Position numbers and translations under genes: made by a program. Below the pieces are notes generated by a model. The model did not search any database. It saw only the letters and a list, made by a program, of their open reading frames with translations, and was not told the DNA's origin. 64,000 nucleotides of DNA from contig NZ_CP007220.1 of assembly GCF_001632805.1 (NCBI RefSeq), forward strand, positions 3,038,001 to 3,102,000. The letters run 5' to 3'. Below are positions 19,931 to 30,061 of the stretch, piece after piece; position 1 is the stretch's first letter; every line of letters begins with the position of its first letter. This DNA comes from Mycobacteroides chelonae CCUG 47445 (GTDB lineage Bacteria > Actinomycetota > Actinomycetes > Mycobacteriales > Mycobacteriaceae).

Positions 19931-20524
19931 TTACTGCGCGCCCTCGTCGTCCTCAAAAGCGTCATCGAGGAAGGTGCGCTGATCGCGCTTGGCGGCCTCG
20001 CGGCGCTGCTGCTCGGCCGCCAGCTGCACGGCGGTACGCGACCACACCACACGCGCCCAGTGGAAGGTCAACAGGATGACGGCGATCCAGGCGACCACCA
20101 AACCGATCCCCGGACCGGGATGTCCGGCTCCGGCGGTCTGACGGGTCCAAATCGCAAGCATGCCAATCACACTGGCGACAAACGAGCCTGCCAGTGCGAT
20201 CCAGGACAGCACCCAGCGGCGTGTCAGTAGCGCCAGCATGGAAAACCCGACGCCGAAGACCATGGCAAGCCAGACGAAGATCCTGGACGGCACCCGCACC
20301 GATTCCTGGTCTGCGATCGCGCCGTTGACCAGAACGTCAAACCCTCTGGCGTGTCCGGTATGCGGCAATACGAAGGTCAGCAGCAAGGCAAAAACCAGGA
20401 CGGCCACCACCATGGCGCGGGCGCCCGGATCAATCTCACCGGCCACCTTCTTCTCGGCCGCATCGATGTCTCTGCGGAACTCCTCGAATTCGGCGTCTTC
20501 TTTTCCGGATTCCGCGTCACTCAT
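19931..20524 (-). CDS. Conserved membrane protein (Rv2732c-like)
   Basis: A 197-residue protein with an acidic cytosolic N-terminus and four hydrophobic segments (starting [18 protein letters not shown], and including [19 protein letters not shown]) and a charged C-terminal tail. The ATG overlaps the miaB stop (ATGA), so its translation is coupled to miaB, as in other mycobacteria. No enzymatic motif is visible. Confidence 0.85.
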   Translation of the reverse strand: MSDAESGKEDAEFEEFRRDIDAAEKKVAGEIDPGARAMVVAVLVFALLLTFVLPHTGHARGFDVLVNGAIADQESVRVPSRIFVWLAMVFGVGFSMLALLTRRWVLSWIALAGSFVASVIGMLAIWTRQTAGAGHPGPGIGLVVAWIAVILLTFHWARVVWSRTAVQLAAEQQRREAAKRDQRTFLDDAFEDDEGAQ

Positions 20525-22047
20525 AGCCCGCACCCTGCAACCTCAATCTGCTCTGCCGCCTTCGGGACTCCAATGGCCGGCATGCCCAAGCCAATTCCTG
20601 ATGTTGACGGCTTCTTGCCGGTTTCGTGCGCATCACCCGCCTGCGTGCGCCGATGACTGAGCACTCCCCCGTCGGCGATCAGGTGATGCGGTGCCGCGCC
20701 GGTCACGTCGACGGTGATGATGTCTCCGGGACGCATTTCCCCGTCGATGTGTCCCTGCGGGCGGAAGTGCACCAGCCGGCCGTCGCGGGCGCGCCCGCTC
20801 ATCCGCGCGGTAGCACCATCCTTGCGCCCTTCCCCGGTGGCGATCAGCACCTCGATCTGTCGACCGATCTGCTTTTGATTCTCTTCCAGTGTGATGGACT
20901 CCTGCAACAGGATGAGCCGGTCATAGCGTTCCTGCACAACGGCTTTCGGCAGCTGATCGGGAAGATCGGCAGCCGGGGTGCCCGGCCTGATCGAGTACTG
21001 GAACGTGAACGCGCTGGAAAAACGTGCCCGACGCACGACCTCGAGTGTCTGCTCGAAGTCTTCTTCGGTCTCCCCGGGGAAGCCGACGATGATGTCGGTG
21101 GTGATCGCGGCGTCCGGCATGACCGCTCGCACCTTGTCGATGATCGACAGGAAGCGCTCGGAGCGGTAAGAACGGCGCATTGCCTTCAGGATGCGGTCAG
21201 AACCGGACTGCAGCGGCATATGCAGCTGCGGACACACATTGGGTGTCTGCGCCATGGCCTCGATGACGTCGTCGGTGAATTCAGCCGGGTGGGGCGAGGT
21301 GAAACGCACCCGTTCTAGCCCCTCGATGCGGCCACAGGCACGCAGCAGGTCGGCGAAAGCGCCACGGTCACGTGCGATGTCGGGATCGGCGAAGTTGATG
21401 CCGTAGGCGTTGACGTTCTGCCCTAGCAACGTCACCTCCAACACACCCTGGTCCACCAGAGCCTGCACCTCGGCGAGGATGTCACCGGGACGACGGTCGA
21501 TCTCTTTGCCCCGCAACGAGGGCACGATGCAGAAGGTGCAGGTGTTGTTGCAGCCCACCGAGATCGACACCCAGGCCGCGTAGGCCGATTCGCGCGTAGC
21601 GGGCAGCGCGGAGGGAAAGTGCTCGAGGGCCTCGACGATCTCAACCTGGGCTTCGTTGTTGTGGCGCGCGCGTTCCAGCAAGGTAGGTAACGAACCGATG
21701 TTGTGGGTACCGAAGACGACGTCGACCCACGGCGCCTTCTTGAGCATGCCCTCGCGATCCTTCTGTGCGAGGCAGCCGCCGACAGCGATCTGCATGTTCG
21801 GGTTGGCGGCCTTACGGGGCGCCAAGTGGCTGATGTTTCCGTACAGCTTGTTGTCGGCGTTCTCGCGCACCGCGCAGGTATTGAAGATGACGATGTCGGC
21901 GTCGGTGCCGTCGGGCGCCTTGACGTATCCGGCCGCATCCAGGAGGCCCGACACCCGCTCGGAGTCGTGCACATTCATCTGGCAGCCGTAGGTGCGGACC
22001 TGGTACGTCCGGACCGCCGATTGATCGGAAGTCACGGTACTGGTCAC
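20521..22047 (-). CDS. miaB: tRNA-2-methylthio-N6-dimethylallyladenosine synthase
   Basis: A 508-residue radical-SAM methylthiotransferase acting on the MiaA product at A37. The N-terminal UPF0004 domain has cysteines 22, 58 and 92 for the auxiliary cluster; the radical-SAM triad is Cys166, Cys170 and Cys173 (GCNNTCTFC); a C-terminal TRAM domain follows. The GTG at 22047 is chosen because TACCAT lies 6 bases upstream (leaderless) and the length matches M. tuberculosis; a start 22 codons earlier is less likely. Confidence 0.95.
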   Translation of the reverse strand: MTSTVTSDQSAVRTYQVRTYGCQMNVHDSERVSGLLDAAGYVKAPDGTDADIVIFNTCAVRENADNKLYGNISHLAPRKAANPNMQIAVGGCLAQKDREGMLKKAPWVDVVFGTHNIGSLPTLLERARHNNEAQVEIVEALEHFPSALPATRESAYAAWVSISVGCNNTCTFCIVPSLRGKEIDRRPGDILAEVQALVDQGVLEVTLLGQNVNAYGINFADPDIARDRGAFADLLRACGRIEGLERVRFTSPHPAEFTDDVIEAMAQTPNVCPQLHMPLQSGSDRILKAMRRSYRSERFLSIIDKVRAVMPDAAITTDIIVGFPGETEEDFEQTLEVVRRARFSSAFTFQYSIRPGTPAADLPDQLPKAVVQERYDRLILLQESITLEENQKQIGRQIEVLIATGEGRKDGATARMSGRARDGRLVHFRPQGHIDGEMRPGDIITVDVTGAAPHHLIADGGVLSHRRTQAGDAHETGKKPSTSGIGLGMPAIGVPKAAEQIEVAGCGL

Positions 22048-22053
22048 GGACTT

Positions 22054-22059
22054 ATGGTA
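22054..22059 (-). promoter_or_regulatory. -10 element of miaB (leaderless)
   Basis: TACCAT on the minus strand, 6 bases before the GTG at 22047. Confidence 0.5.
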
Positions 22060-22070
22060 CGTGCCCGCGT

Positions 22071-22469
22071 TCAGGCCGTTTCTCGCGCCGATGTGCGGCG
22101 GTTCCGCCACCATTCATCGGCGTCGCAGGAGTACTGCTGGACCCCGTAGAGACAGAACCCCAGGTACACCCAATTCATGCTGTCCGTCGTGTTGGCCACC
22201 AGGCTGGGCAACGCCAGGAAGAAGACGCCAAACAGATACAGGCCCATGACCCACCAGAACGCCGCCGAGCGAGGGCATTCCGATTCGGGTCGGATGGGTC
22301 TGCGAAGAATCTCGTGCCAGTTGAGCACCGTGGAGGCTCCCGCGATCAGCGCGATGACGGCGACTATCCAGCGCCACCATGATGCGCCGTATACGACCGC
22401 GACGGCGAACGCCACCAGCCAACACACCCCCGCAGCGAGGTCGAACGCCACCCGCCACCGTGGCTTCAT
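22071..22469 (-). CDS. Small membrane protein, unknown
   Basis: A 132-residue protein with about four hydrophobic segments ([61 protein letters not shown]) and a cysteine/tryptophan-rich end ([11 protein letters not shown]). Its ATG overlaps the stop of the preceding membrane gene (ATGA), so the two form a coupled pair. Both end in a C-x-x-D-x-WW pattern (CDADEWW here, CSIDDWW in the neighbour), suggesting they are distant paralogues. Function unknown. Confidence 0.7.
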   Translation of the reverse strand: MKPRWRVAFDLAAGVCWLVAFAVAVVYGASWWRWIVAVIALIAGASTVLNWHEILRRPIRPESECPRSAAFWWVMGLYLFGVFFLALPSLVANTTDSMNWVYLGFCLYGVQQYSCDADEWWRNRRTSARETA

Positions 22470-22936
22470 CGCACCCCGCGCTCCGGAACATGCCAGCCCT
22501 GCCACCAATCGTCGATGCTGCAGACGGCGTTCACACCTATCCACATCCACCAGCCGGCCCATATCCACGACTCCGGGTGCCCGGGCGCGGCGGATGCTTC
22601 GAGAACACCGAGCACGACGACCATCACGATCAGTGCGGCGACGACCGCAAAGGAGATATCTCGCCGCGGCCGGGGCCGCTCGAGAATCTCGCTGTCGCGC
22701 AGATGCCGCCCCGCATCGACGGTCACCTGCCCCGATGGCGTGACCAAACGCATTAGCGAGCTGGGCAGCAGAAACAATCCGCATACCAGCCCGAAACTCG
22801 CCGCGATCCAACCCCAGGTAGTTGCCCCGTTAATCACCGCAATCAAAAAAGATGCGATGAACAGAACAGATGCGAGAACTCTTGCGAACGCCTTGATTCG
22901 CGGGCCTTCGACGGAAGGCCGCCGTCGCGTCCGCAT
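22466..22936 (-). CDS. Small membrane protein, unknown, partner of the next gene
   Basis: A 156-residue protein with a basic N-terminus and four hydrophobic segments ([74 protein letters not shown]), ending in [10 protein letters not shown]. The ATG at 22936 is used; a GTG ten codons upstream is possible. It is divergent from gluA and translationally coupled to the downstream paralogue. No known family assigned. Confidence 0.68.
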   Translation of the reverse strand: MRTRRRPSVEGPRIKAFARVLASVLFIASFLIAVINGATTWGWIAASFGLVCGLFLLPSSLMRLVTPSGQVTVDAGRHLRDSEILERPRPRRDISFAVVAALIVMVVVLGVLEASAAPGHPESWIWAGWWMWIGVNAVCSIDDWWQGWHVPERGVR

Positions 22937-23046
22937 GGACTCAGTATTGCAGATGTTTGCTGACACCGGTCAGGCGAGGTGCCGGATCGCGGGTCGTTCG
23001 ATTGGCGGACCCCTGCGTTCCACGCTGCAGAAGTGTGGGGAACCCG

Positions 23047-23052
23047 TATTGT
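23047..23052 (+). promoter_or_regulatory. -10 element of gluA (leaderless)
   Basis: TATTGT, 6 bases before the ATG at 23059; no ribosome site. Confidence 0.5.
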
Positions 23053-23058
23053 CTGACC

Positions 23059-23847
23059 ATGCCGGTGAGCACCGACACCTCAACGAGCGGGGAAAACGCC
23101 CCCGCAACAAGCATCCCGATGATCTCCCTTGAGCACGTCGACAAGCACTTCGGCGACTTGCACGTCCTCAAGGACATCACCCTGGAAATCCCACGCGGTC
23201 AGGTCGTTGTCATCCTCGGGCCTTCCGGCTCGGGCAAGTCGACCTTGTGTCGCACCATCAATCGCCTCGAACCCATCGACACCGGCACCATCCGAATCGA
23301 CGGCAAGGCCCTTCCCGAAGAGGGACGCGCGCTGGCCAACCTGCGCGCGGAGGTAGGGATGGTCTTCCAGTCCTTCAACCTCTTCTCACACAAGACAATT
23401 CTCGACAACGTGACGCTCGCGCCCATGAAGGTGCGCAAGAAGGACAAGGAATCTGCGCGCAAGCACGCCATCGAGCTGCTGGAACGCGTGGGCATCGCCA
23501 GTCAGAAGGACAAGTACCCGGCACAGCTGTCCGGCGGGCAGCAGCAACGCGTCGCGATCGCCAGATCGCTGGCCATGGGCCCCAAGGTCATGCTGTTCGA
23601 TGAGCCCACCTCCGCGCTGGACCCCGAGATGGTCAACGAGGTTCTCGATGTCATGGTGTCGCTGGCCAAAGAGGGCATGACCATGCTGGTGGTGACCCAT
23701 GAAATGGGATTCGCCCGCAAGGCCGCAGACCGCATCATCTTCATGGCCGACGGTGCCATCGTCGAAGACACGGACCCGGAAAGCTTCTTCACCAATCCCA
23801 AGTCCGAACGCGCCAAGGACTTCCTCGGAAAGATCCTCGGCCATTGA
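23059..23847 (+). CDS. gluA: Glutamate/polar amino acid ABC transporter ATPase
   Basis: A 262-residue ABC ATPase. Walker A is GPSGSGKST at residues 54-62, the signature LSGGQQQR and Walker [15 protein letters not shown] follow, and the H-loop is VVTHEMG. It belongs to the polar-amino-acid (GlnQ/GluA) branch. The first about 20 residues are a non-conserved extension; an internal ATG at 23119 would remove it, but the leaderless -10 favours 23059. It heads a four-gene operon (ATPase, binding protein, two permeases). Confidence 0.92.
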   Translation: MPVSTDTSTSGENAPATSIPMISLEHVDKHFGDLHVLKDITLEIPRGQVVVILGPSGSGKSTLCRTINRLEPIDTGTIRIDGKALPEEGRALANLRAEVGMVFQSFNLFSHKTILDNVTLAPMKVRKKDKESARKHAIELLERVGIASQKDKYPAQLSGGQQQRVAIARSLAMGPKVMLFDEPTSALDPEMVNEVLDVMVSLAKEGMTMLVVTHEMGFARKAADRIIFMADGAIVEDTDPESFFTNPKSERAKDFLGKILGH

Positions 23848-23879
23848 TCGGCCGCTTACGCGAAGAAGCTCAAGCACTG

Positions 23880-24866
23880 ATGCGACGGCACACCGCGCTG
23901 GTGGCGGCAGTTGCCTTGGTGACCACCCTCGTCAGTTCCTGCGGCAGTACCGAGCCACGTCAGCTGCTTGGATCGATCCGGGGCGGAACCGTCATCCTCG
24001 GTACGAAATTCGATCAGCCCGGGGTGGGCTTGCAGCACCCCGACAAAAAGATGAGCGGATTCGACGTCAAGATCTCCGAGTACGTCGTCAACGCCATCGC
24101 CGATGAGCTCGGCGTCAAGCACCCGGCCATCCGCTGGTATGAGACGCCGTCGGCGCAGCGCGAGCAGCTCATCGACAACGGCACGGTGGACATGATCGCG
24201 GGGAGTTACTCGATCAACTACAGCCGCGCGCAGAAGGTGTCGTTCGCGGGCCCCTATCTCATTACCTACCAAGGGCTCCTGGTACGCAAGGCCGATGACT
24301 CGCTGACCACATTGGACGACCTCAACCGGGGCAAGAAGCTGTGTTCGGTGTCCGGATCGACGCCCGCACAGAACGTCAAGAATCTGCTGGCCGGCACACA
24401 GCTGCAGGAGTTCGATTCGTACTCCTCGTGCGTAGAAGCACTGCGGCGGGGCAAGGTCGATGCACTCACCACCGACGAGACCATCCTGGCCGGGTACGCC
24501 AAGCGGTACGAAGGTGAGTTCAAGCTGATTCAGATGAACTACGAGCTGAGCAAGCCGTTGTGCATCGGGAAACCCAAGAAACAGAAGAAAAACGGTGACC
24601 CGTTCTCCAGGGAGGTGTACGGGATCGGTCTGGCCAAGGGCGATACCGCAGCCATCGAGGCCATCGACCGCGCACTCGACAAGATGATCGCCAGCGGAAC
24701 CTGGGATGCCGATCTGCGGGAAGCTCTCGGCGACAGCACTATCGATGATTGGGAGAAGCGCGCGACCGGCGGCACCTACGCGCTGCGGCCCGATCCCTCA
24801 CCGGCTGCGGTCGAGAAGATCACCGGTGTGAAGCCCGTCGCCGACAAGGCGTGTGAGGCCGCATGA
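23880..24866 (+). CDS. gluB: Glutamate-binding lipoprotein of ABC transporter
   Basis: A 328-residue solute-binding protein of family 3. The signal peptide ends at a lipobox L-V-S-S-C with Cys21, so the protein is lipid-anchored outside the membrane. Ligand-binding segments include [19 protein letters not shown], the [20 protein letters not shown] block and [18 protein letters not shown] at 23844 overlapping the gluA stop (TTGA) is an alternative start adding 12 residues. Specificity for glutamate is inferred from the operon type. Confidence 0.88.
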   Translation: MRRHTALVAAVALVTTLVSSCGSTEPRQLLGSIRGGTVILGTKFDQPGVGLQHPDKKMSGFDVKISEYVVNAIADELGVKHPAIRWYETPSAQREQLIDNGTVDMIAGSYSINYSRAQKVSFAGPYLITYQGLLVRKADDSLTTLDDLNRGKKLCSVSGSTPAQNVKNLLAGTQLQEFDSYSSCVEALRRGKVDALTTDETILAGYAKRYEGEFKLIQMNYELSKPLCIGKPKKQKKNGDPFSREVYGIGLAKGDTAAIEAIDRALDKMIASGTWDADLREALGDSTIDDWEKRATGGTYALRPDPSPAAVEKITGVKPVADKACEAA

Positions 24867-25546
24867 ACGCGCTGTGGGCGAACATGGGGCCGCAGCTATG
24901 GCCGGCGTTCTGGACGACGCTCAAGCTGACGTTCTTTTCTGCGATAGGCGCCCTGGTGTGGGGCACACTGCTGGCCGAATGCCGGGTCTCACCGGTGCCG
25001 ATCATGCGAATCTTCGGCACCTGGTACGTCAACCTGGTCCGCAATACCCCGCTGACCCTGATCATCTTGTTCTGTTCGGTGGGGCTATACCAGAACCTCG
25101 GCATCGCGCTGGCGCCCGAGAACTCCAACTTCATCAGGAACAACAACTTCTGGCTGTCTGTTCTCGGCTTCTCTTTGTACACGGCAACTTTCGTATGCGA
25201 GACGCTGCGCTCCGGCTTCAACACCGTTCCGTTGGGCCAGGCCGAGGCAGCCCGGTCCCTCGGATTGCCGTTCTGGAAGGTCTTGACGCTCATCGTGTTA
25301 CCGCAGGCCATGCGGTCGGTCCTGGCCCCCATGGGCAGCGTGCTGATCGCGCTGGTGAAAAACACCTCGATCGCCTCGGCGATCGGGGTGGCCGAGGCGG
25401 CCCTGCTGATGCGGTCGGAGATCGAGCTGTTCGCCGATCAGATCGTCTGGATCTTCCTCATCATCGCGGCGGGATACATGGTGATCACGTTGACGATCGG
25501 ACTGACCTTCGGATACTTCGCAAAGCGATTGGCGGTGAAGCGATGA
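24863..25546 (+). CDS. gluC: Glutamate ABC transporter permease
   Basis: A 227-residue inner-membrane permease with about five transmembrane helices, of the His/Glu/Gln type. The EAA loop that contacts the ATPase is [25 protein letters not shown]. The ATG overlaps the gluB stop (ATGA), and its own stop overlaps the next permease, so the operon is tightly coupled. Confidence 0.9.
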   Translation: MNALWANMGPQLWPAFWTTLKLTFFSAIGALVWGTLLAECRVSPVPIMRIFGTWYVNLVRNTPLTLIILFCSVGLYQNLGIALAPENSNFIRNNNFWLSVLGFSLYTATFVCETLRSGFNTVPLGQAEAARSLGLPFWKVLTLIVLPQAMRSVLAPMGSVLIALVKNTSIASAIGVAEAALLMRSEIELFADQIVWIFLIIAAGYMVITLTIGLTFGYFAKRLAVKR

Positions 25547-26484
25547 CCGGCAACGCCACCGTCATGTACGACGCGCCCGGCCCAAAGGCCAGGGCGGTCA
25601 ATCGGATCATCGCCGTCGTGTTCACCGCGCTGGTGGTCGCCGTCGGCGCGTGGGTGATCTGGACACTTATCGCCAATGAGCAGCTGACCGCCGAAAAGTG
25701 GTCGCCCTTCCTGCAGCCCGACACGTGGACGACCTACATCCTGCCCGGCCTGGTGGGCACCATCAGCGCGGCGGCGCTGTCGATCATTTTCGCGCTGGTC
25801 CTCGGCGCGGTGCTCGGCATCGGCCGGCTCTCCGAGCACCGGACGGTGCGCTGGATTTCCAGCGCCCTCGTCGAGTTCTTCCGGGCGATCCCCGTGCTCA
25901 TTCTGATGGTGTTCTCGTACTACCTGTACGGGCAGCAGGCAGTGTTCCCGTCCGAATACCTGGCGTTCGCTGCCGTGGTGACGGGGCTGTCCCTCTACAA
26001 CGGCTCGGTCATCGCCGAGATCCTGCGCTCGGGCATTCAATCGCTTCCCAAGGGGCAGTCCGAGGCCGCGGTGGCGCTGGGCATGCGCAAGTCACAGATG
26101 ATGCGACTGATCCTGCTCCCTCAATCGATCGCCGCAATGCTGCCCGCACTGATCTCTCAGATGGTCATCGCGCTGAAAGACTCCGCGCTGGGCTATGCCT
26201 TCGGTTACATCGAGGTGGTGCGTTCGGGCATCCGGTCGGCGTCGTACTACGGAAACTATCTGCCGGCGCTCGTCGTGGTGGCGATCATCATGATCATCAT
26301 CAACTTCGCGCTCTCGTCGCTGGCCACCAACATCGAGCGGCAGCTGCGTGAAGGCCGAAAGAAGAAGAGCCTCTTAGAGGTTCCGCACGCACAGCCCGAG
26401 CCGGGATTGGTCACCAAGGACCTGTTGGAGACCCGCGGCGTGGATCCCGCCCATCAGGATCTACGCCGGGATTACGGGGAGTAA
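25543..26484 (+). CDS. gluD: Glutamate ABC transporter permease
   Basis: A 313-residue second permease. A first hydrophobic segment ([19 protein letters not shown]) precedes the core permease domain; the EAA loop is [25 protein letters not shown] long charged C-terminal tail of about 40 residues follows the last helix, as in corynebacterial GluD. The ATG overlaps the gluC stop. Its TAA directly abuts the stop of the convergent DUF1348 gene. Confidence 0.9.
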   Translation: MTGNATVMYDAPGPKARAVNRIIAVVFTALVVAVGAWVIWTLIANEQLTAEKWSPFLQPDTWTTYILPGLVGTISAAALSIIFALVLGAVLGIGRLSEHRTVRWISSALVEFFRAIPVLILMVFSYYLYGQQAVFPSEYLAFAAVVTGLSLYNGSVIAEILRSGIQSLPKGQSEAAVALGMRKSQMMRLILLPQSIAAMLPALISQMVIALKDSALGYAFGYIEVVRSGIRSASYYGNYLPALVVVAIIMIIINFALSSLATNIERQLREGRKKKSLLEVPHAQPEPGLVTKDLLETRGVDPAHQDLRRDYGE

Positions 26485-26934
26485 CTACCGGATCGGCAGT
26501 GGAGACTCGTCACCAGCCGGGCGCGGACCGAAGATGCGACGTTCCGTCTCGGCGATCGGGGTGTCGTTGATGCTGGCCTCTCGCCGTGACATCAGCCCTT
26601 CTGCGGTGAACTCCCACAACTCGTTGCCATAGCTGCGCCACCACTGCCCGGCCTCGTCGTGCCATTCGTATTGAAAGCGCACCGCCATCCGGTTCTCCCG
26701 GAATCCCCACAGCTCCTTGCGCAGCGCGTACCCGTTCTCCCTGGCCCATTTACGGGTCAGGAAGGCGACAATTTCAGCGTGTCCGGTGATGAACTCGTCG
26801 CGGTTTCGCCATACCGAATCTTCGGTGTAGGCGGTGGCGACGATCTCGGGATCACGTGTGTTCCAGGCATTCTCGGCGGCCCTGACTTTCTGGTGAGCAG
26901 ATTCGAGGTCGAACGGCGGCAGCGGTGGACGCAT
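26485..26934 (-). CDS. DUF1348 (SnoaL/NTF2-like) protein
   Basis: A 149-residue NTF2-like fold protein with typical DUF1348 segments: [42 protein letters not shown] and the [21 protein letters not shown] strand. Family members are small, cofactor-free and of unknown function. It is the last gene of a VOC-PNPOx-DUF1348 operon, starting 16 bp after the oxidase stop, and its role is presumably detoxification or small-molecule modification (inference). Confidence 0.85.
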   Translation of the reverse strand: MRPPLPPFDLESAHQKVRAAENAWNTRDPEIVATAYTEDSVWRNRDEFITGHAEIVAFLTRKWARENGYALRKELWGFRENRMAVRFQYEWHDEAGQWWRSYGNELWEFTAEGLMSRREASINDTPIAETERRIFGPRPAGDESPLPIR

Positions 26935-26950
26935 GATGTGTCTTTCTTTG

Positions 26951-27838
26951 TCAGAGAGGTGGGTTGGCGGGCGAGGGATCGGGTTCACCCCACCGTAAGG
27001 GGCTGGAGTTGGCGGTTTCGACGACCTCGTCGATGGTGAAGTCGACGGAGCACTGAGCACCGGGGGCGAAGGTGCCCTCATCCCAGTTGAGGCGTGCGGT
27101 TCCCGTGAGCTGCAGGGTTGATCCGTTGCGCCAGTTCGGGATCAGCAGACCGCACCGGGGATCGACGTGCAGGTTCCCCAGCGTCATGAACATGGAGTTG
27201 CCGAAGTAATCGGGCCACCGCAGCTCGTGTGGTGAGAGCACCCGCAGGAACCCTGAATTGCCCCCTCGGTGTGATGCGTCGGCATTGCCTTCCTTATCGG
27301 CGGTGCCGATGATGAAGGTATCCGTTGCAGAGATCAATTGCTGCTGTTCGTCGTTCAGGGCAGTCGCGTGGCGCGGCTCTCCGGGCAGCCCCGGACCGAT
27401 CCCAAGTACATCGCGTCGCGCGATGTACTTGGGGCAGTTCGAATACACCTGATCGGTGGTGACGATAAGACCCCGCCCCGACGGCGCGGCGGTGCCGTTC
27501 ACACGCATCCGGCGCCGGCGCTGCGGCTGCAACGCGATCATGCCGATCTTGCGCTCCGATTGCAGTGGCTCGGCCAGCGGGTCGCCGGGGTCCGGCACAC
27601 CGTCAATCGCGATGGTCTGGGCATCGGTGGCATGCGCGAAACCCGGTGGCCCGACGATCTGGCTCGCCCACATCCGGCCAGCGTCATCGCGTGCCGACAC
27701 GAAGACCAGGGGCTGAGCGGCCAGAAAGGCCGCCGCAACCTCCGGTATCTGCGCCGAAATGATCCGCCCGACTCGAATAGCGCTGTCGTACTGCCCCATT
27801 CGGCGCTGTACGGCAAGCTCGCCGAAGTGGTACGTCAT
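26951..27838 (-). CDS. Pyridoxamine-5'-phosphate-oxidase-fold flavoprotein
   Basis: A 295-residue split-barrel flavin-binding protein. The N-terminal half has [22 protein letters not shown]; the conserved [11 protein letters not shown] motif and the second barrel [16 protein letters not shown] with [16 protein letters not shown] place it in the larger PNPOx-like branch with unknown substrate. It starts one base after the VOC stop (TGA-G-ATG), so translation is coupled. The DNA coding the CPKYIARR motif forms a perfect 33-bp hairpin (see 27401-27433). Confidence 0.85.
   Translation of the reverse strand: MTYHFGELAVQRRMGQYDSAIRVGRIISAQIPEVAAAFLAAQPLVFVSARDDAGRMWASQIVGPPGFAHATDAQTIAIDGVPDPGDPLAEPLQSERKIGMIALQPQRRRRMRVNGTAAPSGRGLIVTTDQVYSNCPKYIARRDVLGIGPGLPGEPRHATALNDEQQQLISATDTFIIGTADKEGNADASHRGGNSGFLRVLSPHELRWPDYFGNSMFMTLGNLHVDPRCGLLIPNWRNGSTLQLTGTARLNWDEGTFAPGAQCSVDFTIDEVVETANSSPLRWGEPDPSPANPPL
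27401..27433. repeat. Perfect 15-bp inverted repeat with 3-base loop inside PNPOx gene
   Basis: CCCAAGTACATCGCG (27401-27415), TCG, then the exact reverse complement (27419-27433). It falls on the codons of the conserved [11 protein letters not shown] stretch. Confidence 0.9.
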
Positions 27839-27839
27839 C

Positions 27840-28301
27840 TCAGAAGAATCCGCATGTCGGCGCGTCGCCGGCTGGCGCCGCATGCTGCTCGACGCCCGCC
27901 GACGCGAATACCTCGAGACGAATCCCATCGGGGTCGGTGAAGAAGATTCCATCCGAGGATGCGCCCTCCTGGTGCGCCACCACGCCCTCATGCACGAAAA
28001 TCGTCGACAGTTCCTTCAAGACCGCCTCCACCTCACGCACCTGCTGCACCGAATCCACTTGGAACGACAAATGGTGCAAGCCCGGTGTGGCCGCCGAGAA
28101 TTCCCCGTTGCTTTGCTCCCAGAGGGTGAGCACGGGTCCGTCATCAAATCCGAGGAAGGCGAACCGCTGTGCGCCGTCCTCGTTGGCCGCAAGTTGCTCG
28201 AATCCGAACGCCTGCCGATAGAACGCGACCGACCGCTCCAGATCACTGACGTTCAATCCGATATGACCGGTGGCCACACGAGGCGCGATGACAGTGCCCA
28301 T
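27840..28301 (-). CDS. VOC superfamily (glyoxalase/bleomycin-resistance-like) protein
   Basis: A 153-residue protein of two beta-alpha-beta-beta-beta modules. Likely metal ligands are His13 (TGHIGLNV), Glu62, His77 (LHHLSFQVD) and Glu130 (DGIRLEVFA), so a metal-dependent lyase, dioxygenase or binding function is possible. It is the first gene of the operon with the PNPOx protein and DUF1348, and is divergent from a CGNR regulator whose intergenic region carries repeated motifs. Confidence 0.88.
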   Translation of the reverse strand: MGTVIAPRVATGHIGLNVSDLERSVAFYRQAFGFEQLAANEDGAQRFAFLGFDDGPVLTLWEQSNGEFSAATPGLHHLSFQVDSVQQVREVEAVLKELSTIFVHEGVVAHQEGASSDGIFFTDPDGIRLEVFASAGVEQHAAPAGDAPTCGFF

Positions 28302-28312
28302 AAGAGATCCTC

Positions 28313-28326
28313 TCTAACCAATAAAA
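28313..28326 (-). promoter_or_regulatory. Operator-like motif copy 1 (VOC side)
   Basis: On the minus strand TTTTATTGGTTAGA. The same 14-mer with one change recurs in opposite orientation at 28384-28397. Confidence 0.6.
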
Positions 28327-28335
28327 TTGCGTTAC

Positions 28336-28343
28336 CGGTTAGA
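28336..28343 (+). promoter_or_regulatory. Operator-like half motif, middle copy
   Basis: CGGTTAGA; shares the core with the two 14-mers and forms an inverted pair with the copy at 28313. Confidence 0.45.
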
Positions 28344-28383
28344 CCGTAAGTGCGAAGCATCCCAGTGTCAACCATCTATCAAG

Positions 28384-28397
28384 TTTTATCGGTTAGA
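28384..28397 (+). promoter_or_regulatory. Operator-like motif copy 2 (CGNR side)
   Basis: TTTTATCGGTTAGA, 13 of 14 identical to the copy on the other strand at 28313. Probably bound by the adjacent CGNR regulator (inference). Confidence 0.6.
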
Positions 28398-28432
28398 ATT
28401 CATGCGACACACTCCCCCAGAGAGGAGGCGGC

Positions 28433-28438
28433 TAGCCT
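28433..28438 (+). promoter_or_regulatory. -10 element of CGNR gene (leaderless)
   Basis: TAGCCT, 6 bases before the ATG at 28445. Confidence 0.5.
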
Positions 28439-28444
28439 CAGGCC

Positions 28445-28963
28445 ATGTCCGATCCACGTCCCCATCTCGGCGAACCGCTCGCACTGGACCTGTTGAACAC
28501 CCGGTGGATGAGCGGCGACGGACTGCAGGATCTGCTCAGCACTCTTGATGGCGTACGAATCTGGCTGCGTACCAACAATCTTCATGATCGATGCACCGCC
28601 AACGAGAAGACCCAGGAGGCGTTGCTCTTTGCGCGCGACGCCATTTATCACGCGGTGAAGGATGATCAGGGCGACGAGATCAACGCGGTGCTCTCCCACG
28701 GCGCGATCCGCCGCTCACTGACTCCCGACGGGCCGGTGAACACCGCCGAGGTGCCCGAATCGCATTGGCTTCCGGGTTGGCTGGCGGCCGACAACCTATT
28801 GACCCTGCTATCCGACTCCCCCGATCGGATCAAGCAATGCGCTCACCCACACTGCGTTCTGTTCTTCTATGACACATCCAAGAACGGCGCACGCCGGTGG
28901 CATTCCATGGCGACCTGCGGAAACAGGGCGAAGGCCGCACGGCATTACGCCAAGAACACCTAA
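28445..28963 (+). CDS. CGNR zinc-finger transcriptional regulator
   Basis: A 172-residue protein with an N-terminal ABATE-like ligand domain (HLGEPLALDLLNT, typical of the family) and a C-terminal CGNR zinc finger: Cys132 and Cys137, then C-G-N-R at 158-161 followed by KAARHY. It is divergent from the VOC operon and probably its regulator. The start is supported by a leaderless -10. Confidence 0.88.
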   Translation: MSDPRPHLGEPLALDLLNTRWMSGDGLQDLLSTLDGVRIWLRTNNLHDRCTANEKTQEALLFARDAIYHAVKDDQGDEINAVLSHGAIRRSLTPDGPVNTAEVPESHWLPGWLAADNLLTLLSDSPDRIKQCAHPHCVLFFYDTSKNGARRWHSMATCGNRAKAARHYAKNT

Positions 28964-29044
28964 ATAGCCTTCACAGCTGCATCACAGGACCGATTCTTAC
29001 TCAACTATCACAATCGGAGTATTACGTAACAGGTATCACTTCGT

Positions 29045-29050
29045 TACCAT
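29045..29050 (+). promoter_or_regulatory. -10 element of small secreted-protein gene (leaderless)
   Basis: TACCAT, 7 bases before the ATG at 29058. Confidence 0.45.
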
Positions 29051-29057
29051 AACCCTC

Positions 29058-29441
29058 ATGCGAAACATCGTATTGGCCGTTGGCGTGTCCGCCGTTTTCG
29101 GAGCGGCGTGCGCAGGGGCTGCACTCACGGGTGCGCCGGTGGCCTACGGAGCTCCGTTGAACTTCGATTGCCTGCAGGTCGCGACACCGGTTGGAATGAA
29201 TCTCACCTGCGTGAACCCGACTCCGTTCACCATGGACGCGCACTTCAAGGGGAACTGTGGTCCGCTCCCCATGCTCAATGAAGACACCGAGATCGGCCCA
29301 TTCAAGACGATCTCCCGCCAGGTCCCGTGCCTGCCGGGCGTGCAGTCGCCGTCGGCCGAAGCGTCGATGAGCATGAGATCCAACGCGCCAGACGAAGGCA
29401 ACCCACCGCCCGAGGCCCCGGCACGTCCATTCGGTCTATAA
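29058..29441 (+). CDS. Small secreted protein, unknown
   Basis: A 127-residue protein with a signal peptide (about residues 1-31, cleavage after V-A-Y-G-A). The mature part has four cysteines (FDCLQ, LTCVN, GNCGP, VPCLP), probably two disulfides, and a proline-rich C-terminal tail. I do not recognise the family. It stands alone between the CGNR regulator and the convergent recX. Confidence 0.7.
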   Translation: MRNIVLAVGVSAVFGAACAGAALTGAPVAYGAPLNFDCLQVATPVGMNLTCVNPTPFTMDAHFKGNCGPLPMLNEDTEIGPFKTISRQVPCLPGVQSPSAEASMSMRSNAPDEGNPPPEAPARPFGL

Positions 29442-29458
29442 GCAGTCTGCGCGCGCCA

Positions 29459-30061
29459 CTAGCCGACGTCGCGTCGGTCTTGTTCGGAAGCAAGGGCGTT
29501 CTTCACCACGTCATAGGCCATGGATTGGCCGTATCCGCGGCGCGCCAGCATGGCGACCAATCGCCGCGCGGCTTTGATACCCCCGTCGTCGAGATTTTCT
29601 GACCGGAGTTTTTTGGCGACAAGCTGTGCCGCACGTGACCGCTCGGCGTCCCCGTCGATCTGCGCAAGGGCCGCGGCCGCATTCTCGGCCGACACTCCCT
29701 TGGTCCGAAGCTCCGCGGCCAAGGCACGCTTGCCTTTTCCTGCGTAGGTATGCCGGGACTGCACCCATTGAGTGGCAAAGTCGGCGTCATTGATCAGGCC
29801 GGCGGTCGCCAACCGTTGCATGATTCGCGTGGAAACCTCATCGGGGTACCCGCGCCGAGTGAGCCTTTCGGTCAACTCGGCGCGGGTACGCGCGCGACTT
29901 GTCAACAGGCGAAGGCAATATGACCACGCCTGCTCGTCCCGCGAGTCAACCGGTTCACGCGTCGGGGCTTCGGGGACCGACGCGACCCGGGCTCGCAGTT
30001 CGTCTAGGGATTCCCTGGAACGAGAATCAGAAATCGACTGGGGCCGGGACGACTTCGTCAT
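29459..30061 (-). CDS. recX: RecA modulator RecX
   Basis: A 200-residue helical protein that limits RecA filament activity. Three-helix repeats typical of RecX are visible ([55 protein letters not shown]). The first 35 bases overlap the end of recA in another frame, the same overlap length I recall for M. tuberculosis, so the two are co-transcribed and probably coupled. Confidence 0.93.
   Translation of the reverse strand: MTKSSRPQSISDSRSRESLDELRARVASVPEAPTREPVDSRDEQAWSYCLRLLTSRARTRAELTERLTRRGYPDEVSTRIMQRLATAGLINDADFATQWVQSRHTYAGKGKRALAAELRTKGVSAENAAAALAQIDGDAERSRAAQLVAKKLRSENLDDGGIKAARRLVAMLARRGYGQSMAYDVVKNALASEQDRRDVG

Noticed and set aside
22957..23058. Upstream extension of gluA by 34 codons
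   Set aside because: It overlaps the divergent gene's 5' region and lacks homology; a leaderless -10 fits the ATG at 23059.
24853..25542. Large N-terminal extension of gluD overlapping gluC
   Set aside because: The extension runs out of frame through gluC; the ATGA overlap at 25543 is the natural start.
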